From Streptomyces sp. SKN60 (GTDB lineage Bacteria > Actinomycetota > Actinomycetes > Streptomycetales > Streptomycetaceae), in contig NZ_JAHTMW010000014.1 of NCBI RefSeq assembly GCF_026236535.1, positions 186,001 to 250,000 on the forward strand: a DNA stretch of 64,000 nucleotides. The letters are read 5' to 3'. Every line of letters starts with the position of its first letter. Within the stretch, counting starts at the first letter, position 1. A model generated the notes under the pieces. The model was given only the letters and a program-made list of their open reading frames with translations. It was not told the origin of the DNA and made no database searches. This document shows positions 57,341 to 64,000 of this stretch, in pieces. The position numbers and the translations under genes are program-made.

Positions 57341-59242
57341 ATGACTTCTGTGGAACGCCAGCGGTGGGACGTGATCGTGGTCGGCGCCGGCGGCGCCGGG
57401 CTGCGCGCGGCGATCGAGGCACGGCAGCGGGGCGCCCGTACCGCCGTCATCTGCAAGTCCCTCTTCGGCAAGGCGCACACCGTGATGGCCGAGGGCGGCA
57501 TCGCCGCCGCCATGGCCAACGCCAACCCGCACGACACCTGGCAGACCCACTTCCGCGACACCATGCGCGGCGGGAAGTTCCTCAACCAGTGGCGGATGGC
57601 CGAGCTGCACGCCCAGGAGGCCCCCGACCGGGTGTGGGAGCTGGAGACCTGGGGCGCGCTCTTCGACCGGACGGCGGACGGGCGGATCTCGCAGCGCAAC
57701 TTCGGCGGCCACGAGTACCCGCGGCTCGCGCACGTCGGCGACCGCACCGGCCTGGAGCTGATCCGCACCCTCCAGCAGAAGACCGTCGCGCTGCAGCAGG
57801 AGGACTTCCGGGAGACCGGCGACCACGAGAGCCGCCTGAAGGTCTTCCAGGAGTGCACGGTCACCCGCATCCTGAAGGACGGCTCGGGCCGGGTCGCGGG
57901 GGTCTTCTGTTACGAGCGGGAGACCGGCCGCTTCTTCGTCCTGGAGGCCCCCGCGGTCGTCCTCGCGACCGGCGGCATCGGCAAGTCCTTCAAGGTGACG
58001 TCGAACTCCTGGGAGTACACGGGCGACGGGCACGCGCTCGCGCTGCTCGCCGGGGCGCCGCTGATGAACATGGAGTTCGTGCAGTTCCATCCGACCGGGA
58101 TGGTCTGGCCGCCGTCGGTGAAGGGGATCCTCGTCACCGAGTCGGTGCGCGGCGACGGCGGGGTGCTCAGGAACTCCGAGGGCAAGCGGTTCATGTTCGA
58201 CTACGTCCCCGAGGTCTTCAAGGAGAAGTACGCGCAGTCGGAGGAGGAGGGCGACCGCTGGTACGAGGACCCGGACCACAACCGGCGCCCGCCCGAGCTG
58301 CTGCCGCGCGACGAGGTGGCGCGGGCGATCAACGCCGAGGTGAAGGCGGGCCGCGGCTCCCCGCACGGCGGGGTCTTCCTCGACGTGTCGACGCGGATGC
58401 CGGCCGAGGTGATCCGGCGCCGGCTGCCCTCGATGTACCACCAGTTCAAGGAGCTCGCGGACGTCGACATCACGGCCGAGCCGATGGAGGTCGGGCCGAC
58501 CTGCCACTACGTGATGGGCGGCATCAACGTCGACTCGGAGACCGCCGCCACGGTGGGCGTGCCCGGTCTCTTCGCGGCCGGCGAGGTCGCCGGCGGCATG
58601 CACGGCTCCAACCGGCTCGGCGGGAACTCGCTCTCCGACCTGCTGGTGTTCGGCCGCCGCGCCGGACTGCACGCGGCGGAGTACGCGGCGGGCGCCGAGG
58701 CCTTCCAGGTCGGCGAGGAGGCGGTGGCGGCGGCCCGGACGGAGGCGCTGGCCCCGTTCGACGGCGAGTCCTTCGGCGAGGCCGCCGAGAACCCGTACAC
58801 CCTCCATCAGGAACTCCAGCAGACGATGAACGACCTGGTCGGGATCATCCGGCGGGAGGGCGAGATGGCCGAGGCCCTGGAGCGGATCGCGGCGCTGCGC
58901 GAGCGGGCGCGGCGGGTCGCCGTCGAGGGCCACCGGCAGTTCAACCCCGGCTGGCACCTCGCCCTCGACCTGCGCAACATGCTCCTGGTCAGCGAGTGCG
59001 TGGCGCGGGCGGCCCTGGAACGCACCGAGTCCCGCGGCGGCCACACCCGGGAGGACCGCCCCGGCATGGACCGCTCCTGGCGCCCGGTGAACCTGCTGTG
59101 CCGGACCGAGGGCGAGGGCATCGCCCTGGAACGGGTGCGGACGGAGCCGATCCGCCCCGATCTGCTCGCCCTGTTCGAGAAGGAGGAGCTGGCCAAGTAC
59201 CTCGCCGAGGAGGAGCTGGAGTCGAAGGGGCTGGACGCATGA
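57341..59242 (+). CDS. sdhA: Succinate dehydrogenase/fumarate reductase flavoprotein
   Basis: A 633-residue flavoprotein starting one base after the anchor gene. FAD-binding VIVVGAGGAGLRAAIEARQR comes first; His46 in GKAHTVMAEGG is the expected covalent FAD ligand. The dicarboxylate site includes FHPTGMVWPPSVKGILVTES, RGDGGVLRNSEGKRFM and GGMHGSNRLGGNSLSDLLVF. The C-terminal helical domain is the usual one. It oxidises succinate to fumarate in the TCA cycle and passes electrons to the Fe-S subunit and quinone. ATGA overlap with sdhB. Confidence 0.95.
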   Translation: MTSVERQRWDVIVVGAGGAGLRAAIEARQRGARTAVICKSLFGKAHTVMAEGGIAAAMANANPHDTWQTHFRDTMRGGKFLNQWRMAELHAQEAPDRVWELETWGALFDRTADGRISQRNFGGHEYPRLAHVGDRTGLELIRTLQQKTVALQQEDFRETGDHESRLKVFQECTVTRILKDGSGRVAGVFCYERETGRFFVLEAPAVVLATGGIGKSFKVTSNSWEYTGDGHALALLAGAPLMNMEFVQFHPTGMVWPPSVKGILVTESVRGDGGVLRNSEGKRFMFDYVPEVFKEKYAQSEEEGDRWYEDPDHNRRPPELLPRDEVARAINAEVKAGRGSPHGGVFLDVSTRMPAEVIRRRLPSMYHQFKELADVDITAEPMEVGPTCHYVMGGINVDSETAATVGVPGLFAAGEVAGGMHGSNRLGGNSLSDLLVFGRRAGLHAAEYAAGAEAFQVGEEAVAAARTEALAPFDGESFGEAAENPYTLHQELQQTMNDLVGIIRREGEMAEALERIAALRERARRVAVEGHRQFNPGWHLALDLRNMLLVSECVARAALERTESRGGHTREDRPGMDRSWRPVNLLCRTEGEGIALERVRTEPIRPDLLALFEKEELAKYLAEEELESKGLDA

Positions 59243-60009
59243 GTACGTACGAGGCACGGTTCCGGGTCTGGCGGGGCGACGCGGAGGGCGGCGAGCTCAC
59301 CGACTACACGGTGGAGGTGCACGACGGCGAGGTGGTCCTCGACATCATCCACCGCCTCCAGGCCACCCAGGCCCCCGACCTGGCCGTCCGCTGGAACTGC
59401 AAGGCCGGCAAGTGCGGCTCCTGCTCGGCCGAGATCAACGGCCGCCCCCGGCTGCTCTGCATGACCCGGATGTCGGTCTTCGACCGCGACGAGACGGTCA
59501 CCATCACCCCGATGCGCGCCTTCCCGGTCATCCGAGACCTGGTCACGGACGTCTCCTTCAACTACGCGAAGGCCCGCGAGATCCCGGCCTTCGTCCCGCC
59601 CGCCGGCCTCGCGCCCGGCGAGTACCGGATGCGGCAGGAGGACGTCGACCGCTCGCAGGAGTTCCGCAAGTGCATCGAGTGCTTCCTGTGCCAGAACACC
59701 TGCCATGTCGTCCGCGACCACGAGGAGAACAAGCCCGCCTTCGCCGGCCCCCGCTTCCTCATGCGCATCGCCGAACTCGACATGCACCCCCTCGACGCCG
59801 CCGAGGACTCCGGCCTCGACCGCCGCCGCACGGCCCAGGACGATCACGGCCTCGGCTACTGCAACATCACCAAGTGCTGCACCGAGGTCTGCCCCGAGTC
59901 CATCGCCATCACCGACAACGCCCTGATCCCGATGAAGGAACGCGTGGCGGACCGCAAGTACGACCCGGTGGTCTGGCTGGGCAGCCGCATCCGCCGCCGC
60001 AAGGGGTGA
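59239..60009 (+). CDS. sdhB: Succinate dehydrogenase iron-sulfur subunit
   Basis: A 256-residue subunit. The [2Fe-2S] ligands are Cys54, 59, 62 and 74 (WNCKAGKCGSC...LLC). The second domain carries CIECFLCQNTC (Cys145, 148, 151, 155) for the [4Fe-4S] cluster and CNITKCCTEVCPE (208-220) for the [3Fe-4S]/[4Fe-4S] site. ATG 59239 overlaps the sdhA stop. Convergent with the next gene across only 15 bases, with no obvious terminator between. Confidence 0.95.
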   Translation: MSTYEARFRVWRGDAEGGELTDYTVEVHDGEVVLDIIHRLQATQAPDLAVRWNCKAGKCGSCSAEINGRPRLLCMTRMSVFDRDETVTITPMRAFPVIRDLVTDVSFNYAKAREIPAFVPPAGLAPGEYRMRQEDVDRSQEFRKCIECFLCQNTCHVVRDHEENKPAFAGPRFLMRIAELDMHPLDAAEDSGLDRRRTAQDDHGLGYCNITKCCTEVCPESIAITDNALIPMKERVADRKYDPVVWLGSRIRRRKG

Positions 60010-60024
60010 GCCTGGCGGGGCCGG

Positions 60025-61089
60025 TCAGTGCCAGCCCTCCCGGTAGGCCAGCCAGTCGCCCTCCTCCGCCGCGAAGTCGACGTACAGCGCCACCCCGAAC
60101 CGGTCCCGGCCCGCGTCCGTCCGGCCCAGGCCCAGGCGGACGCCGCGGACGGCGGCCGAGACCGTTTCGGCGGACTCGTGGTGGCCGAGGTCGTCCTCGT
60201 GGAAGAAGGGGAGACCCATGAGGAGGTCGGTGTCCTCGGGGGTGACCTCCAGGGCGAGGGCGGTCTGCTGGGCGACATAGCCTCCGTAGAGGCCTTCCAG
60301 GGGCATCCAGGTGTCGTAGGACATGACGGCTATCTGGTCGACGCGGCGGGCGACCTGGCCGAAGAACTCCTGGGACCACCACTTCTCGCTGCCGTTGGAC
60401 GAGACCGCGCCGAGCACCGTGTGCGCGCCCGGGAGCGGGTCTATCTGGTGGGCGGCGACGGAGAGCGGGGCCTTGCGGGGGCGGGTGAGGGCGCGGAGGT
60501 CGTCGAGGAGGGAGAGGTAGTCGGCGTCGTCGGAGTGGAGCGGCTCCAGGTCGAAGTGGACGCCCTCGAAGCCGGCGTCGAGGACCTGCCGGGCCGAGGT
60601 CACCACGGCCGCGCGGGTGCCGGCGTCCTCCAGGCGCAGGCCGTCGGGGCCCTCGGTGGCGAGGACGTCGCCGAGCCAGGCGTGCACCCGTATGCCGGGC
60701 ATCGTGCGGTGCACGGCGTCGACGAGCCAGCGCGCCCGGGGGTGGCGGGCGGCGGGCAGGGTGCCGTCGTGTTCGAGAGGTCCGGCGTGCACGTACAGGT
60801 CACGGATGCCGGTGCCCTTGATCCGGGCGGCGAAGGCGGCCACGTCGGCGTCCTTCTTCCGGCCGTCGACCCAGGCGTGCCCGAGCCATATCGCGTCCTT
60901 GCCCCGGCTCTTCGCGTCCTCGCGCAGATCGCCGGTGTCGTTGAGGCGCAGGGCCGTGCCCGCGACGAGCACCGGCACGACGAGCGCCAGGACGAGTCCG
61001 AGGACCCACCAACGGCCCCGTCGCCACACGCGCTTCCACCGTCCGTCCAACCGTCCGTTCAACCGGTCCCCCCAGGCTTGTCGTATCAC
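60025..61089 (-). CDS. Membrane-anchored GH18-like (TIM-barrel) protein
   Basis: A 354-residue protein with a basic N-terminus, one membrane helix (WWVLGLVLALVVPVLVAGTA) and an extracytoplasmic TIM-barrel-like domain. The segment LDAGFEGVHFDLEPLHSDDA recalls the GH18 catalytic motif DxxDxE (only Asp and Glu kept: F-D-L-E), and DQIAVMSYDTWMPLEGLYGG matches the late GH18 strands. It may be a sugar hydrolase or a binding-only relative such as spore-cortex YaaH types. GTG 61089 is preceded by TACGGT at leaderless distance. Divergent from the TPM gene. Confidence 0.78.
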   Translation of the reverse strand: MIRQAWGDRLNGRLDGRWKRVWRRGRWWVLGLVLALVVPVLVAGTALRLNDTGDLREDAKSRGKDAIWLGHAWVDGRKKDADVAAFAARIKGTGIRDLYVHAGPLEHDGTLPAARHPRARWLVDAVHRTMPGIRVHAWLGDVLATEGPDGLRLEDAGTRAAVVTSARQVLDAGFEGVHFDLEPLHSDDADYLSLLDDLRALTRPRKAPLSVAAHQIDPLPGAHTVLGAVSSNGSEKWWSQEFFGQVARRVDQIAVMSYDTWMPLEGLYGGYVAQQTALALEVTPEDTDLLMGLPFFHEDDLGHHESAETVSAAVRGVRLGLGRTDAGRDRFGVALYVDFAAEEGDWLAYREGWH

Positions 61090-61096
61090 TGGAACC

Positions 61097-61102
61097 ACCG
61101 TA
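61097..61102 (-). promoter_or_regulatory. -10 box of a probable leaderless transcript (GH18-like gene)
   Basis: Minus-strand TACGGT ends 7 bases before GTG 61089. Confidence 0.45.
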
Positions 61103-61201
61103 GCGATGATTACTGACAGTGACGCGAGCCTGTGGAGAATGGTTTCGTCCCACCCGAACCCCACCCGGTCCCGCCCGGTCGCGCCCACGCAAACCCGGAC
61201 A

Positions 61202-61207
61202 TAGCCT
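61202..61207 (+). promoter_or_regulatory. -10 box of a probable leaderless transcript (TPM gene)
   Basis: TAGCCT ends 7 bases before GTG 61215; no Shine-Dalgarno is present. Confidence 0.5.
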
Positions 61208-61214
61208 CCCTCAT

Positions 61215-63344
61215 GTGACGCGAATAGCCGCCCGAGCCCTGCTCTCGGTCCTGGTGGCGACGTGGTGGCTGGTCGTGCCCGCCGTTCACGGCGCCCACGC
61301 CGACGACCCCGTCGTGCTGTCCCGCGAGGGCCAGATCACCGACCGGGTCGACGCGCTGGGCGACCGGCGGCCGGAGGTGGTCCGGGCGCTCGACGGCCTC
61401 TACGACGCGCGCCGCGTCCAGCTCTTCGTCGTCTACGTACGGGACTTCTCCGCCAGCCCCGCCCAGACCTGGGCCGACGCCACCGCCGAGCGCAACGGAC
61501 TCGGCCCCGACGACGTGCTGCTCGCCGTCGCCACCCACGACCGCCAGTACGGCTACTCCGCCGACCCCGGCTCCCGCCTCACCCAGGCCCAGCTGGACGA
61601 CGTCGCCCGCACCGCGATCGAGCCCGCCCTGCGGCAGAACGACTGGGCCGGCGCGGCGATCGGCGCCGCGAACGGCTACACCGCCGTGCTCGCCGGACAG
61701 CCCGTGCCCGCCCCCGCCATCACCCCCGGCCCGGCCGACCCCGGCGGCGGCAGCGGCTCCGGCGAGGACTCGCCCTCCGCCTCCGACCTCGTCCTGCCCG
61801 TGGTCCTGGTCGGCGGCGCGGGCGCCGTCGCCGCCTACGCGTACACCAGACGCCGCCGCAGGACCCAGACCCGCACCACCCCCGGCGGCGGGGGCTGGGG
61901 CTCCGCCGCCGGGGGCACCGGCTGGGGCGCTCCGAAAGGGCTGCCCCCGCTGCCCCCGCTCGACGAGGTGGACGGCAGGGCGCGGCAGGCGCTCGTCGCC
62001 ACCGACGACGCCGTCCGCACCAGCGAGGAGGAACTGGGCTTCGCGACCGCCCAGTTCGGCGACGAGGCGGTGAAGCCGTTCACGGCGGCGGTGGCGTACG
62101 CGCGGGGCGAGCTGACCGCGGCGTTCCGGCTGCGGCAGCAGCTCGACGACGCCTTCCCCGAGGACGACGCGACCCGCCGCACCATGCTGGAGGAGATCCT
62201 CCGCCGCTGCGCGGACGCCGACGCCCGCCTCGACACCGAGGCGGCGGACTTCGACCGGCTGCGGGACCTGGAGCGCACCGCGCCGGACGCGCTCGCCGCC
62301 GTGGAGGCCGCGTTCCGCGAGCAGACCGGCCGGGTCGGCAGCGCCGAGGCGGCGCTGACCGCGATGCGCGAGCGCTACACCGAGTCCGCCGCGGCCCCCG
62401 TCTCCGGCGACGTCGAACAGGCCAAGGACCGTCTGGTGTTCGCCACCGCCACCGTCGACCAGGCCCGGCAGCTGATCGACCGGGGCGACAACGGCGGCGC
62501 CGCCGTGCAGATCCGGGCCGCCGAGGGCGCCGTCGACCAGGCGGCCCGGCTGATCGAGGCCGTGGACCGGCGCGCCCAGGAGCTCGCGGAGGCGGTGGGC
62601 AAGCTGTCCGGGGCGCTGTTCGAGACCGAGGCCGACCTCGCCGACGCCCGCGGTCTCCTGGAGGGCACCGAGGAGGGCGTGCCGACGGCCGACCTGCGGG
62701 GCCGGATCGGGCGGGCCGATTCGGTGCTCGCGGCGGTGCGGACGGCGATGGAGTCCGGCCGTTACGACCCGCTCGACGCGCTGCGCCGGGTCGAGGAGGC
62801 GGACACCGCGCTCGACGAGGCCCTGGCCGGCGCCCGGGAGCACGCGTCGGGCTCGCGGCGGGCCCGGGCGCTGCTCGACCAAGCGCTCCTGACGGCCCGT
62901 TCCGCGATCGGCGCCGCCGCCGACTACGTGACGACGCACCGCGGCGCGGTCGGCGCCGAGGCCCGCACCCGCCTCGCCGAGGCGCAGCGGCGGCTCGACC
63001 GGGCGGAGCAGCTGGCGGAGGAGGACCCGGCGGCGGCGCTGTCCGAGGCCCAGCAGGCGGACGCGCTCGCCCGCCGCGCCCAGGACCTCGCCGAGCAGGA
63101 CGTACGCCGGTACGGAAATCCCAACGGCCTCGGCGGTGCCACCGGCGGTGTCGCGGGCTCCGGGGGCGGCGGCCTCGGCGGGGCGGTGCTCGGCGGCATC
63201 ATCCTGGGCGGTCTGTTCGGCGGCGGCCCGTCCCGAGGCGGGTCCGGCGGGTCCGGGGGCTTCGGGGGCGGTTTCGGCGGCGGTCCCGGCAGCTTCGGCG
63301 GCGGGGGCACGCGCGGCCGGCTGGGCGGTGGCGGCCGCTTCTGA
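61215..63344 (+). CDS. TPM-domain membrane protein
   Basis: A 709-residue exported protein. The signal peptide is VTRIAARALLSVLVATWWLV with cleavage near AHA|DD. The TPM domain (about 30-160) has ITDRVDALGDRRPEVVRALD, VQLFVVYVRDFSASPAQTWA and VLLAVATHDRQYGYSADPGS. A membrane helix (about 187-207) is followed by a long cytoplasmic helical region rich in Ala/Glu/Arg (LLDQALLTARSAIGAAADYV and similar) and a Gly/Ser/Phe-rich C-terminus (GGSGGFGGGFGGGPGSFGGG). TPM proteins act in envelope or photosystem maintenance in other organisms. The adjacent pspA gene, 51 bases on, suggests a membrane-stress pair. Confidence 0.87.
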   Translation: MTRIAARALLSVLVATWWLVVPAVHGAHADDPVVLSREGQITDRVDALGDRRPEVVRALDGLYDARRVQLFVVYVRDFSASPAQTWADATAERNGLGPDDVLLAVATHDRQYGYSADPGSRLTQAQLDDVARTAIEPALRQNDWAGAAIGAANGYTAVLAGQPVPAPAITPGPADPGGGSGSGEDSPSASDLVLPVVLVGGAGAVAAYAYTRRRRRTQTRTTPGGGGWGSAAGGTGWGAPKGLPPLPPLDEVDGRARQALVATDDAVRTSEEELGFATAQFGDEAVKPFTAAVAYARGELTAAFRLRQQLDDAFPEDDATRRTMLEEILRRCADADARLDTEAADFDRLRDLERTAPDALAAVEAAFREQTGRVGSAEAALTAMRERYTESAAAPVSGDVEQAKDRLVFATATVDQARQLIDRGDNGGAAVQIRAAEGAVDQAARLIEAVDRRAQELAEAVGKLSGALFETEADLADARGLLEGTEEGVPTADLRGRIGRADSVLAAVRTAMESGRYDPLDALRRVEEADTALDEALAGAREHASGSRRARALLDQALLTARSAIGAAADYVTTHRGAVGAEARTRLAEAQRRLDRAEQLAEEDPAAALSEAQQADALARRAQDLAEQDVRRYGNPNGLGGATGGVAGSGGGGLGGAVLGGIILGGLFGGGPSRGGSGGSGGFGGGFGGGPGSFGGGGTRGRLGGGGRF

Positions 63345-63395
63345 ACCTCCCCGCTCCCGCCCGTACTCCCGTACCCCTGCAAGGAGAAGAACGAC

Positions 63396-64000
63396 ATGAG
63401 CAAGCAGACCGTCCTCGGCCGGGTCACCCAGCTCGCGAAGGCCAACATCAACGCCCTCCTCGACCAGGCGGAGGATCCGCAGAAGATGCTCGACCAGCTG
63501 ATCCGCGACTACGCGAACAACATCGCGGAGGCGGAGGAGGCGGTGGCGGCGACCATCGGCAATCTGCGGCTGATGGAGCAGGACCACGCGGAGGACGTCG
63601 CCGCGGCGAAGGAGTGGGGTGAGAAGGCGCTCGCCGCGAGCCGCCGGGGCGACCAGATGCGGGCCGGCGGGCAGACCGACGAGGCGGACCGCTTCGACAA
63701 CCTCGCCAAGGTCGCGCTCGGCCGCCAGCTCCAGTCGGAGAAGGAGGCGCAGACGGCCGAGCCGACCATCGCCGCCCAGACCGAGGTCGTACAGAAGCTG
63801 CGGACCGGCCTCGACCAGATGAAGACGAAACTGGGCGAGCTGCAGGCCAAGCGGGACGAGCTGGTCGCGCGGGCGAAGTCGGCGCAGGCGCAGAACACGA
63901 TGATGGACGCGGTGAAGGACATCGACGTGCTCGATCCGTCGAGCGAGCTGAGCCGCTTCGAGGACAAGGTGCGCAGGGAGGAGGCGAAGGCGCTGGGCAA
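63396..64000 (+). CDS. pspA: PspA/IM30 family protein, 3' end outside window
   Basis: 201 codons are visible from ATG 63396 (AAGGAG upstream). The sequence begins MSKQTVLGRVTQLAKANINA and LLDQAEDPQKMLDQLIRDYA, typical PspA/Vipp1 helices, followed by long coiled coil (EVVQKLRTGLDQMKTKLGEL, QAKRDELVARAKSAQAQNTM). PspA forms ESCRT-III-like assemblies that protect the inner membrane; a Streptomyces PspA is important under envelope stress. It follows the TPM-domain gene, probably in one operon. The frame is open at the window end. Confidence 0.93.
   Translation, partial: MSKQTVLGRVTQLAKANINALLDQAEDPQKMLDQLIRDYANNIAEAEEAVAATIGNLRLMEQDHAEDVAAAKEWGEKALAASRRGDQMRAGGQTDEADRFDNLAKVALGRQLQSEKEAQTAEPTIAAQTEVVQKLRTGLDQMKTKLGELQAKRDELVARAKSAQAQNTMMDAVKDIDVLDPSSELSRFEDKVRREEAKALG

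Overview
The window is a piece of a Streptomyces (or very close relative) chromosome. It is extremely GC-rich with strong third-position GC bias. Start codons are mixed ATG/GTG/TTG, genes overlap by ATGA or GTGA at stops, and several genes look leaderless. The gene set is core-chromosome type; I see no prophage, plasmid backbone, CRISPR array, tRNA or rRNA. About 60 coding regions are called.

Layout. (i) 1-10.6 kb: ferritin-like protein (cut by the window edge), a DEAD-box helicase with a long basic repeat tail, a hydrolase, a 50-aa conserved protein, MarC, a PHP phosphoesterase, two conserved proteins, and CorA preceded by a possible leader peptide. (ii) 10.6-15.7 kb: a broken HxlR regulator, a lipoprotein, an MgtE-N/CBS protein without membrane part, DUF1003, and the Mrp/ApbC Fe-S carrier. 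(iii) 15.8-20.4 kb: the envelope-stress block TatB - HtrA - zinc anti-sigma - ECF sigma (SigE type), divergent from an O-methyltransferase. (iv) 20.5-29.3 kb: DUF3117, crotonase, TagA, DivIVA-like protein, FolP2-like protein, LOG protein, DapE, a secreted protein, DapC, 7Fe ferredoxin. (v) 29.4-38.8 kb: GNAT and transglutaminase-like pair, a large membrane-anchored protein, MshB (mycothiol), an S9 peptidase, membrane proteins. (vi) 39-50.8 kb: two tandem five-gene oligopeptide ABC transporter operons of BldK type. (vii) 51-64 kb: TypA, an LpqW-like lipoprotein, a three-subunit succinate dehydrogenase, a GH18-like membrane protein, a TPM-domain protein and PspA (cut by the edge).

How they fit together. 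From TypA back to CorA the gene order matches, in reverse, the Mycobacterium tuberculosis Rv1165-Rv1239c region as I remember it (TypA, LpqW, MshB, ferredoxin, DapC, DapE, LOG, FolP2, DivIVA-like, TagA, DUF3117, methyltransferase, SigE, RseA, HtrA, TatB, Mrp, MgtE-like, CorA). The window is therefore an ancient actinobacterial core block with Streptomyces-specific insertions: the two peptide transporter operons, the S9 peptidase and small repeats.

Most unusual: two copies (23.76 and 35.03 kb) of a small hairpin element with terminal inverted repeats, whose arm differences are almost all of G-U type on one strand; a solo end of the same element next to the broken regulator at 10.6 kb; a 26-codon leader ORF before corA; non-ATG/GTG/TTG starts (CTG, ATT) supported by Shine-Dalgarno sequences; and a FolP paralogue lacking the canonical dihydropteroate synthase loop residues.
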